12,492 nucleotides of DNA from Moraxellaceae bacterium (lineage in GTDB: Bacteria > Pseudomonadota > Gammaproteobacteria > Pseudomonadales > Moraxellaceae): positions 1 to 12,492 of the forward strand of contig JAUXNL010000301.1 in assembly GCA_030684415.1 (NCBI GenBank), written 5' to 3'. The notes under the pieces were generated by a model that did not search any database, was not told where the DNA came from, and saw nothing but the letters and a program-made list of their open reading frames with translations. Position 1 is the first letter of the stretch. Each line of letters opens with the position of its first letter. Shown here piece after piece: positions 1 to 5,080 of this stretch. The position numbers and the translations under genes were made by a program.

Positions 1-979
1 AAAAAACCGCCATATGCCAATGCGGCGTGCCGTCGTGATTCGCCTCAACGACTCGCATTCCGTACAGCTTCACGTCATGCCTGGCTAGCGCCGAGCGGAT
101 TCTCGAAAACACCTTCGACAGCCACTGCTGTGCTTTTCGTGGTGTGCTTTCGTCATAGCGTGGATTTTTCCGCACTGTGCCGCCGGCTGTTGTCCATCGG
201 TGGAATCGTGACGGTGCTGTCAGCGTCCACACCTCGCGGATATGCCCCAGCAATACAGCCACTTCGTCAAATCCGTTTAGCCGTAGCATTAGTTCACCGC
301 GACGGATTCTCGGATTGCTCACCGACAAATCGGCCAGCTCCGCCAGCGTGTAGCGTTGCCCGGCCTGATTTTCGGCCTCTGTGTTTTCCAAATATTTCCG
401 GTTCCGGTGACGTTGCGCGCTCCGCCGCTTCACCGACTCATCAGAGCAGTAAATCTCCCGCCCACGCCGCATACGACCCAGCGCAATTGCCAGCCCCTCC
501 ACCTCTCGGGCCTGTATTTTTCGCGCCTGCCGGCGCCACCATGCCGCATCCGCAAGCCGGCGCAGCACCGGCAACGGGCCATGGTCATCAAGCGACGGCA
601 TCTCGATGCCGTAACGTGCAACCAGTCGCTTGCCGGCCACGACCTGGCGCAGCACCGTGAACGGCCGATCAGTGCACTCTGCCGCGCGCAAGTAGGCCAG
701 CGCCTTTTGTGCCCGGCTCTCACACCACCGCGACAGCTCCTCGTCATTCCATGACAGATTCAGCTCCTTTCTGAAAAGCCGTTTTGGTAGCTCTCTGATC
801 TGCCGGTTTGCTTCGACGTAGCCGGCCGCTTTCGCTGTCTCGGTAAATGCCTTTGACAACATGCCGGCCAGCGGTGCAACCGGCGCCACCATGCGCGACA
901 GATAGCGCTGCTGCTCTCGTGTAAATATCGGATTCCACGATTGCGCCGCCGGGAAATTCAGGAAAGCCGAAATATTCAC
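1..979 (-). CDS. A: Phage replication initiator, P2 gpA family (C-terminal part outside window)
   Basis: The frame is open from GTG at 979 to the left edge, giving 326 residues of a protein that usually has about 700-800. Family members are rolling-circle initiators that nick the phage origin with tyrosines and attach to the 5' end. Seen here are TLTAPSRFH at residues 252-260 and DGTPHWH at 316-322. H320 and H322 form the metal-binding HUH motif. The nicking tyrosines lie further on, outside the window. The GTG start is supported by AGAAGGA nine bases upstream and by a 4-bp GTGA overlap with the preceding stop codon. It is the last visible gene of the early operon. In P2 the origin lies within the A gene itself, so the origin here is probably off the left edge. 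The symbol follows P2 usage. Confidence 0.88.
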   Translation of the reverse strand, partial: MNISAFLNFPAAQSWNPIFTREQQRYLSRMVAPVAPLAGMLSKAFTETAKAAGYVEANRQIRELPKRLFRKELNLSWNDEELSRWCESRAQKALAYLRAAECTDRPFTVLRQVVAGKRLVARYGIEMPSLDDHGPLPVLRRLADAAWWRRQARKIQAREVEGLAIALGRMRRGREIYCSDESVKRRSAQRHRNRKYLENTEAENQAGQRYTLAELADLSVSNPRIRRGELMLRLNGFDEVAVLLGHIREVWTLTAPSRFHRWTTAGGTVRKNPRYDESTPRKAQQWLSKVFSRIRSALARHDVKLYGMRVVEANHDGTPHWHMAVF

Positions 980-1344
980 GCGGCCGCATCCTTCTGCGTA
1001 TGCACTGGAGCCACTTCCCGCAGCTTTCTGACCGCACCACCACGCACGCGGCGCAGTGTGCTGTCGATGCCGGCCAGCTTTTCACGCCAGCGGGCAAAGG
1101 CGAGCGCCAGCGCTGCCCTGTAGTGTTCAGGGAGCTGCATCCACTCGGAGTGGCTGTTGTAACGATTGATGCCGGCGAGCTGGTAAAAGGCCGCACGCTC
1201 GAAAAGACGCTGGCCCGCCCACCATTCCGACAGCGCGAACTGCTCGCCTGTCATCTCGTTGCTTGACAGTATTTCCCGGCACTTTGCGATGTGTTCAGCC
1301 GCGACGCTCTGCACAAGCAGCGACTGTTTGACTGGCGCATTCAT
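976..1344 (-). CDS. Hypothetical phage early protein, 122 aa
   Basis: I do not recognise this protein. It is predicted to be mainly helical, with several aromatic residues in the middle (SEWWAGQRLFERAAFYQLAG, residues 39-58) and a basic C-terminal third (FARWREKLAG, then LRRVRGGAVRKLRE). It has no signal peptide or membrane segment. The ATG at 1344 follows a GGGGGTTAGTC stretch that serves as a ribosome binding site. The stop codon overlaps the GTG of the gpA gene by 4 bp, so the two proteins are probably made together. The basic C-terminus and the position next to the initiator allow a role in replication, but that is inference only. Confidence 0.75.
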   Translation of the reverse strand: MNAPVKQSLLVQSVAAEHIAKCREILSSNEMTGEQFALSEWWAGQRLFERAAFYQLAGINRYNSHSEWMQLPEHYRAALALAFARWREKLAGIDSTLRRVRGGAVRKLREVAPVHTQKDAAA

Positions 1345-1420
1345 GACTAACCCCCGGATTTTGAGACAGCAGAACCCCTAACAGGCCAACCGCTAGGCCT
1401 GCGATCATTGTTTCTCGCAT
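1295..1420 (-). CDS. Possible 41-aa membrane peptide
   Basis: This short frame would encode a peptide with one hydrophobic segment (MIAGLAVGLLGVLLSQ, residues 5-20) and a polar tail containing two cysteines. It lies in the gap between the 53-aa gene and the 122-aa gene, and its 3' end overlaps the latter by 50 bp in another frame. The Shine-Dalgarno region is weak (an AAGAAAA stretch). It is listed because small single-span proteins are common in such early operons and the hydrophobic stretch fits a membrane helix. It may still be an accidental frame. Confidence 0.35.
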   Translation of the reverse strand: MRETMIAGLAVGLLGVLLSQNPGVSHECASQTVAACAERRG

Positions 1421-1440
1421 GATGGTTTTCTTGTTTTGTG

Positions 1441-1602
1441 TTAAGGCGGGAGACACCAGCCGCGCAGGTGTTCGCGGGTATTCACTACCTGAAACCGGAA
1501 TATCCGGCTCCGCTTCAGTTCAAAGCGGCATTGCGTCCGCTCTTTTTTTTCGCGCACTTCTTCGCGTGCGTAGTGATTGGCCCGGCGGATCCGGCGGATC
1601 AT
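1441..1602 (-). CDS. Small basic phage protein, 53 aa
   Basis: No family is recognised. The peptide is strongly basic at its start (MIRRIRRANHYAREEVREKK) and rich in Arg and Lys throughout, as expected for a nucleic-acid binding peptide, but no fold can be named. A longer frame starts at 1635. I chose the ATG at 1602 because it makes a 4-bp ATGA overlap with the previous stop codon, matching the pattern of the operon, and GGTGG lies four bases upstream. The longer version would overlap its neighbour by 37 bp. Confidence 0.6.
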   Translation of the reverse strand: MIRRIRRANHYAREEVREKKERTQCRFELKRSRIFRFQVVNTREHLRGWCLPP

Positions 1603-1838
1603 GCTGCCACCGCCGGCCGCTGTAAGCGGTTCCACTCACCGAAAACATTTTGTGCGCCGATGAAGAAGTCGGCATGGTCGGCGCTGGCATCGCTCACGGA
1701 AAACGCGCATTCCATGCACTGCACATACATATGCCACTTGCCATCGGCCGGGGTGTAGTTCGCGCCCAGCCGCTGCCGTTGACCTAGGCAGCGCGGGCGC
1801 TGGTGCAGCTTGTGATGGACGTAATCAGGAACGCTCAC
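1599..1838 (-). CDS. Hypothetical phage protein with a CxxC pair, 79 aa
   Basis: No family is recognised. The protein carries Cys17, a C-x-x-C pair at residues 41-44 (CMEC) and several histidines near the N-terminus (HHKLH, residues 8-12), so a small metal site is possible but not shown. The start is GTG at 1838. It overlaps the preceding TGA as GTGA and has AGGTGG just upstream. The first ATG in the reading frame lies far upstream inside other genes and gives a low-complexity Arg-rich extension, so I rejected it. Confidence 0.65.
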   Translation of the reverse strand: MSVPDYVHHKLHQRPRCLGQRQRLGANYTPADGKWHMYVQCMECAFSVSDASADHADFFIGAQNVFGEWNRLQRPAVAA

Positions 1839-1951
1839 TTTTCCACCTTCCCCGCCAGCGTGGCCATGGCCATGGCACCGACGGCAAAGCCGGCACCGAC
1901 CAGAACAGACACGCCCGCGATAATTGTCAGATTGGTGATGACTTCGATCAT
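1835..1951 (-). CDS. Single-span membrane peptide, 38 aa
   Basis: The peptide begins MIEVITNLTIIAG and is almost entirely a single Ala/Gly/Val-rich hydrophobic helix (about residues 8-33), ending in the polar tail KVEK. No signal cleavage site is evident, so it is probably an inner-membrane peptide. The ATG at 1951 overlaps the previous stop codon as ATGA, and GGGGAAGGA lies just upstream. Its own stop overlaps the next GTG by 4 bp. The function is unknown. A membrane peptide among replication genes could act in superinfection exclusion or in placing the replication complex, but the sequence does not decide this. Confidence 0.65.
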   Translation of the reverse strand: MIEVITNLTIIAGVSVLVGAGFAVGAMAMATLAGKVEK

Positions 1952-2220
1952 GATTCCTTCCCCTCTGCCTTTGCGATTGCCGCCTGCACCATTGCGCACT
2001 TCTCCTCCTTGTCGCCGCCGATCCATATGGATTCTTCAAACAAAACCAGCACCGCCTTCAGAGCTGCGAGCATCTCAGGCGCCGCCGCGATCAGCTTTGC
2101 ATCGGTGCGGCCCTGCTCGTCAGTGAACGGGACATTGGCGACAGTTACGCCGCGCGGCCCCATGATCCGCAGCCCCTTCCCCGCCCCTAATATCCACGGC
2201 CCCGGCGTGTGAATGCTCAT
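1948..2220 (-). CDS. Phage protein of the HTxxPW / LIAAAPE type, 90 aa
   Basis: This is a short protein of a kind common in phages and prophages, with no function known to me. The N-terminus has HTPGPW (residues 4-9). A central stretch reads DAKLIAAAPEMLAALKAV (about residues 40-57), followed by a C-terminal helix (CAMVQAAIAKAEG). It is clearly related to the gene just upstream (2217-2531), which shares the HT-PW start, the LIAAAPE motif and the ending A-AA-I-KAEG. The ATG at 2220 overlaps the upstream stop codon by 4 bp. The pair looks like an old tandem duplication. Confidence 0.8.
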   Translation of the reverse strand: MSIHTPGPWILGAGKGLRIMGPRGVTVANVPFTDEQGRTDAKLIAAAPEMLAALKAVLVLFEESIWIGGDKEEKCAMVQAAIAKAEGKES

Positions 2221-2531
2221 GCGGCACCGCCTTCGGCCTTTCGGATGGCGGCGGCCATGTCATCGGCACACGACTCAACATTCGCGCCCATGCTGACCAG
2301 ACGATGCAGCGCCTTCATCAGGACCAGCAGCTCAGGCGCGGCAGCAATCAGCGCCGCGTTTGCCTCTTGTGTTTTGCGGTCATTGGTGGCCAGTGCTCCG
2401 CCACCGTGGATGTATTGCTTGCGCGCTTCTGCAACCGGCAAACCTTCGTGATTTTCAATCAGCAGCGAGTTACGCCCGGAAGTGGAGCCTTCGTGATTAA
2501 CCCGCCACGGCGCCTTAGTGTGCTTGCTCAT
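2217..2531 (-). CDS. Phage protein of the HTxxPW / LIAAAPE type, 104 aa (paralogue)
   Basis: The protein starts MSKHTKAPWRVN and contains NAALIAAAPELLVLMKALH (about residues 59-77) and a C-terminal helix ending AAAIRKAEGGAA. It matches the next gene (1948-2220) at its start, centre and end, with an extra insert between the two motifs. The frame is open up to an ATG at 2558, inside the previous gene. I prefer the ATG at 2531 because GAGGT lies seven bases before it and it restores the HT-PW start shared by the paralogue. It begins 10 bp after the stop codon of the SSB-tip gene. The function is unknown. Confidence 0.8.
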   Translation of the reverse strand: MSKHTKAPWRVNHEGSTSGRNSLLIENHEGLPVAEARKQYIHGGGALATNDRKTQEANAALIAAAPELLVLMKALHRLVSMGANVESCADDMAAAIRKAEGGAA

Positions 2532-2541
2532 GACCGCGACC

Positions 2542-2949
2542 TCAGAAAGGAATGCCATCGTCGAAGTCGCCGCCCTTTGCCGGGAGAATCCCGAAGGCGC
2601 GAATCATCACCAGCGCTGCATCCAGACGCTCTTGCGACACGTTCAACTCATCGCGCAGGTGGCGGCACAGCTGGTGGCGCTGCTCGGTTTCAGTCTGATA
2701 ATCAGCCACCAGCCTTTGCATACGCGCTTCTGCCATGGCCACTTTTTCGGCATCGGTCACGCCGGCCGGGTACTGAAACTCGGTGATGACCTCACGCTCT
2801 TGCTTTGGCTCAGGCGACACCTGAAACACTTTTTCAGGGAACCCAAAGCGCAGCGTTAAGCCCTGCTCGATGCGGGCCTTGCTGGCGCGTTTTTCGGTGG
2901 TGGTTTTTGCGCCCGACGTGGGGGCGGCTTTCTTGCGGCTGGTGGTCAT
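2542..2949 (-). CDS. First early-operon protein, 135 aa, with SSB-like acidic C-terminal tip
   Basis: This is the first gene of the leftward operon. The N-terminal 25 residues are rich in Lys, Arg, Ala and Thr (SRKKAAPTSGAK), as in a flexible nucleic-acid binding tail. Residues 65-110 are strongly helical and charged. The last residues are GGDFDDGIPF. This resembles the tip of bacterial single-stranded DNA-binding protein (E. coli SSB ends DFDDDIPF), which docks SSB onto many replication and repair enzymes. I see no OB-fold, so it is probably not an ordinary SSB. It could recruit host SSB-interacting proteins to the phage replication complex, or it could be a diverged DNA-binding protein. An AGGA lies 11 bases before the chosen ATG. 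A longer frame to 3090 would cover the control region and is unlikely. Confidence 0.72.
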   Translation of the reverse strand: MTTSRKKAAPTSGAKTTTEKRASKARIEQGLTLRFGFPEKVFQVSPEPKQEREVITEFQYPAGVTDAEKVAMAEARMQRLVADYQTETEQRHQLCRHLRDELNVSQERLDAALVMIRAFGILPAKGGDFDDGIPF

Positions 2950-2975
2950 GATGCGTTCCGTCCTATTTGACCAGC

Positions 2976-3000
2976 AGCGTCGGGGTACTAGGCCGACGCT
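2976..3000. repeat. Perfect 8-bp inverted repeat in the early leader
   Basis: AGCGTCGG at 2976-2983 pairs perfectly with CCGACGCT at 2993-3000 around a 9-base spacer (GGTACTAGG). It lies 27 bp upstream of the first early gene. It could be a dimeric operator or a hairpin in the leader RNA. No T-run follows on either strand, so it is not a simple terminator. Confidence 0.7.
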
Positions 3001-3038
3001 TTGCCGGCGGGTGCCGGCGGCTGGGAACGGAACGAAAG

Positions 3039-3097
3039 CTATCCGTGGTGGTATCGGATGTCCATGGGGGTATCGGATACAGACTCCCATCGGATAG
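3039..3097. promoter_or_regulatory. Operator-like array of ATCGGAT repeats between regulator and early operon
   Basis: ATCGGAT occurs three times in direct orientation, at 3053-3059, 3072-3078 and 3089-3095, with start spacings of 19 and 17 bp. The first two copies are longer and nearly identical (GGTGGTATCGGAT and GGGGGTATCGGAT). CTATCCG at 3039-3045 is an inverted half-site matching CGGATAG at 3091-3097. The array sits in the only divergent gap of the prophage end, which is where a lysogeny regulator should bind. A weak leftward promoter is possible: TTCACA read from 3119-3114, a 17-bp gap, then TATCCG from 3096-3091, overlapping the third repeat. Promoter assignment is uncertain. Confidence 0.6.
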
Positions 3098-3143
3098 CGG
3101 ACTAGACTCTGATTGTGAAAATCTATTGCCAGAGGGCCGAAAA

Positions 3144-3473
3144 ATGCGCCAGCCGATCACCACACTAGACCTGTTCAATGGGGTTAAAACCCTTACAGGC
3201 AAAGACTCTGCGTATGCAGTCGGCAAGTATTTGCAGGTCGATCCGGATACCGCCGGCAACTGGGCTAAAGGCAAAGCAACGATGGGCGATCAGGCAGCCG
3301 TTAAGGCAGCCGCTGCACTCGGTCTTGACCCTGAATATGTGCTGGCGTGCATGCACCTGGAGCGTGAGAAAAACGCGGAACTACGGAAGGTATGGGAACG
3401 CATTGTGCTAGTGACCACTCGCGCCGCAGTCCTTGTGCTGGCTGTTATTGCCCCGCCCTTTTTTTTGGGTTGA
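3144..3473 (+). CDS. Putative phage regulator, DUF3693-like, with hydrophobic C-terminal tail, 109 aa
   Basis: The N-terminal 65 residues look like a small helix-turn-helix domain: AYAVGKYLQVDPDTAGNWAKG (residues 23-43) followed by AVKAAAALGLDPEYVLA. The middle, LEREKNAELRKVWERI, resembles the DUF3693 family of phage-related proteins as I remember it. Residues about 87-105 are hydrophobic (IVLVTTRAAVLVLAVIA) and could span or touch the membrane. The ATG at 3144 has AGAGG eight bases upstream. The gene is divergent from the early operon across a repeat array, the usual place of a phage repressor. Its stop codon is immediately followed by the dif-like site, so it is the last prophage gene. The repressor role is inferred from position. 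An 8-T run (3459-3466) lies in the last codons. Confidence 0.72.
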   Translation: MRQPITTLDLFNGVKTLTGKDSAYAVGKYLQVDPDTAGNWAKGKATMGDQAAVKAAAALGLDPEYVLACMHLEREKNAELRKVWERIVLVTTRAAVLVLAVIAPPFFLG

Positions 3474-3501
3474 GGCTTTAGCAATGTATATTATGTTAAA
3501 T
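3474..3501 (+). other. dif: dif-like XerC/XerD site: prophage-chromosome junction
   Basis: The central hexamer TGTATA (3485-3490) and right arm TTATGTTAAAT (3491-3501) equal the centre and XerD arm of E. coli dif as I remember it. The left, XerC-side arm GGCTTTAGCAA (3474-3484) matches the E. coli arm GGTGCGCATAA at only 4 of 11 positions. A junction made by XerC strand exchange would have the element's own left arm and the host's right arm, which is what is seen. It begins at the first base after the phage regulator stop codon and lies between two convergent genes, phage regulator and host cysG. The dif identity is near certain from the 17-base match. The hybrid-junction reading is an inference. 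Confidence 0.88.
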
Positions 3502-3571
3502 ATTGTGGGTGCATGTCCGGGGCGTCTGATCCATGCGCCCCCTCATGGGACAACTCCACCACCTCCACGGC

Positions 3572-4966
3572 TCACGCAGGAGCATCGGCCCCGGCAAACC
3601 AGTTGAGCTTTTCACGCAGCTCGACCACGCGGCCGACAATCGTGAGTGTCGGCGCGCGAATGCCACTGTCTGCTACTTTGCTGGCGATATCCGCCAAGGT
3701 TCCTGTCACCACTTTTTGCTGCGGCGTGGTGCCTTGGGAAACCAGCGCCACGGGCATGTCGGCACTCATGCCATGCGCCACCAATTGATCGCAGATTCGC
3801 TCCAGGCCGACGAGTCCCATATACAACACCAGTGTCTGATGTTCATGGATCAATTCGCTCCAGGGCAGCTCTGGCGAGCCATCCTTGAGATGACCGGTGA
3901 CAAAGCGAACCGACTGCGCGTAATCGCGATGCGTGAGCGGAATGCCGGCATATGCCGAGCAGCCGTTGGCGGAGGTAATGCCGGGCACCACCTGGAAGGG
4001 AATGCCGGCAGCGGCCAACTCTTCGATTTCTTCGCCACCACGGCCAAAGATGAAGGGATCGCCACCTTTCAGCCGGCAGACGCGCTTGCCTTGCTTGGCG
4101 AGGGTCACCAGCAGTGCGTTGATGTCATCTTGTGGCAAGGCGTGAGCGGCGCGTGCCTTGCCGACATAAATGAACTCGGCATCGCGCCGGCACAGATCAA
4201 GTATGGGTGTAGACACCAGTCGGTCGTGCACAACGACGTCAGCCTGCTGCATCAGGCGCAGCGCCCGAAACGTCAGCAGATCTGGATCCCCCGGGCCTGC
4301 GCCAACCAGATACACCTCGCCGGCTTGCTGTGGCCCGGACGCGGCAAAGGCATTTTGCAGGTGCGCCCTCGCCTCGTTTTCGCGTCCGCTGTACACCAGT
4401 TCCGCAAATTGCCCTTGCAGTTCGCGCTCCCAGAACGCACGACGGGCATTGGTGTCTGGAAAGGTTTGCTTGGCCAGCGGACGGAATTCGCCACAAATAT
4501 CGGCAAGACGACCATATGTGGCCGGTATTGTGGTTTCCAGCCGGGCACGCAGCAAACGCGCCAGCACAGGTGATTTTCCTGCACTGGATACCGCAATCAC
4601 CAGCGGTGAGCGATCCACGATGGATGGAAAAACAAAAGAGCACAGCGCGGGAGCATCCACCACATTAACGGGCAACTGGCGAACTCGTGCGTCGTCGTAC
4701 ACGGCGCGATTCACGGCTTCATCGTCGGTGGCGGCAATGACCAGTGCCATGCCATCCAGATCGGCTGCGCTGTAATTCCCCTGACGAAAACTACCATCAG
4801 CATGTTGCAATTTTTCAAGCAAAGGTATGTCGATATGGGGAGCGACCACATGCACGCGCGCACCTGCTCGCATCAACATGGCGGCCTTGCGGCTGGCAAT
4901 TTCGCCACCGCCAACCACCAGGCAACGTTGATCACGGATGTTCAGAAAAATCGGAAGGTATTCCAT
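3572..4966 (-). CDS. cysG: Siroheme synthase CysG (trifunctional), 464 aa
   Basis: CysG converts uroporphyrinogen III into siroheme, the cofactor of sulfite and nitrite reductases. The N-terminal half is the precorrin-2 dehydrogenase and ferrochelatase, with the NAD site VVGGGEIASRK at residues 17-27. The C-terminal half, from about residue 217, is the SAM-dependent methyltransferase: VGAGPGDPDLLT (221-232), GGDPFIFGRGGEE (301-313) and VVPGITSA (326-333). Counted from MEYLPIF, the key residues fall at the Salmonella numbering I remember: Asp104, Ser128, Asp248 and Lys270. The length is that of the Pseudomonas proteins. An ATG at 4984 would add six residues; I prefer 4966 because homologues start there. 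It follows serS by 112 bp and may be cotranscribed. No clear terminator follows before the dif site. Confidence 0.97.
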   Translation of the reverse strand: MEYLPIFLNIRDQRCLVVGGGEIASRKAAMLMRAGARVHVVAPHIDIPLLEKLQHADGSFRQGNYSAADLDGMALVIAATDDEAVNRAVYDDARVRQLPVNVVDAPALCSFVFPSIVDRSPLVIAVSSAGKSPVLARLLRARLETTIPATYGRLADICGEFRPLAKQTFPDTNARRAFWERELQGQFAELVYSGRENEARAHLQNAFAASGPQQAGEVYLVGAGPGDPDLLTFRALRLMQQADVVVHDRLVSTPILDLCRRDAEFIYVGKARAAHALPQDDINALLVTLAKQGKRVCRLKGGDPFIFGRGGEEIEELAAAGIPFQVVPGITSANGCSAYAGIPLTHRDYAQSVRFVTGHLKDGSPELPWSELIHEHQTLVLYMGLVGLERICDQLVAHGMSADMPVALVSQGTTPQQKVVTGTLADIASKVADSGIRAPTLTIVGRVVELREKLNWFAGADAPA

Positions 4967-4971
4967 TAGTA

Positions 4972-4979
4972 CCCTGCCC
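4972..4979 (-). other. KOPS-type octamer pointing to dif
   Basis: The minus strand reads GGGCAGGG here, matching the FtsK-orienting consensus GGGNAGGG known from E. coli. It lies in the cysG-serS gap and points left, towards the dif-like site at 3474-3501. Confidence 0.45.
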
Positions 4980-5048
4980 TGCATCCGTCATGCTTGGTGT
5001 CGCTCATGTTGCGAATGCATCATGAACAGCTTGCAAAAATGGCCATTG

Positions 5049-5080
5049 GCCGCTTGCTGAGTGAGTGTCAGAAAGCGCTT
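5049..5080. repeat. REP-like imperfect palindrome, copy A
   Basis: GCCGCTTGCTGA (5049-5060) and TCAGAAAGCG (5068-5077) enclose a 7-base loop. CGCTT pairs with AAGCG, then a G-A mismatch interrupts the stem, then CTGA pairs with TCAG. The same 12 and 10 bases recur in copy B at 6386-6420 with a different loop. This copy overlaps the serS stop codon (5079-5081). Mismatched short palindromes in several copies are typical of bacterial REP elements. Confidence 0.6.

Larger units (their letters stand above)
1..3484. mobile_element. End of a prophage: early region, probably P2-like, integrated at dif
   Basis: This segment holds a replication initiator of the P2 gpA family, a set of short phage-type genes transcribed leftward, and a small divergent regulator facing the host genes. 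All structural genes and the other end lie outside the window. The right boundary is placed at the junction between the XerC arm and the central hexamer of a dif-like site, where XerC would exchange strands. No integrase, Cox or excisionase gene is visible at this end. The gpA family points to P2-type phages (Peduoviridae), whereas dif integration and a DUF3693-like regulator are better known from filamentous phages. The virion type is therefore not proven. Confidence 0.85.

Noticed and set aside
430..1196. Alternative minus-strand frames (430-747 and 744-1196) over the gpA region
   Set aside because: The gpA frame is continuous through this region and carries the TLTAPSRFH and DGTPHWH motifs. 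The other frames are Arg/Cys-rich shadows.
3459..3466. 8-T run as a terminator of the phage regulator
   Set aside because: It lies inside the reading frame and has no convincing GC-rich stem before it. I kept it only as a possible slippage site.
3519..3541. GGGGCG/CGCCCC hairpin downstream of cysG as a terminator
   Set aside because: The stem is only 6 bp with an 11-base loop, and no T-run follows on either strand.
3533..4573. Long plus-strand frame antisense to cysG (346 aa)
   Set aside because: The opposite strand carries all CysG catalytic motifs. The antisense translation shows no recognisable domain and is a codon-bias shadow.
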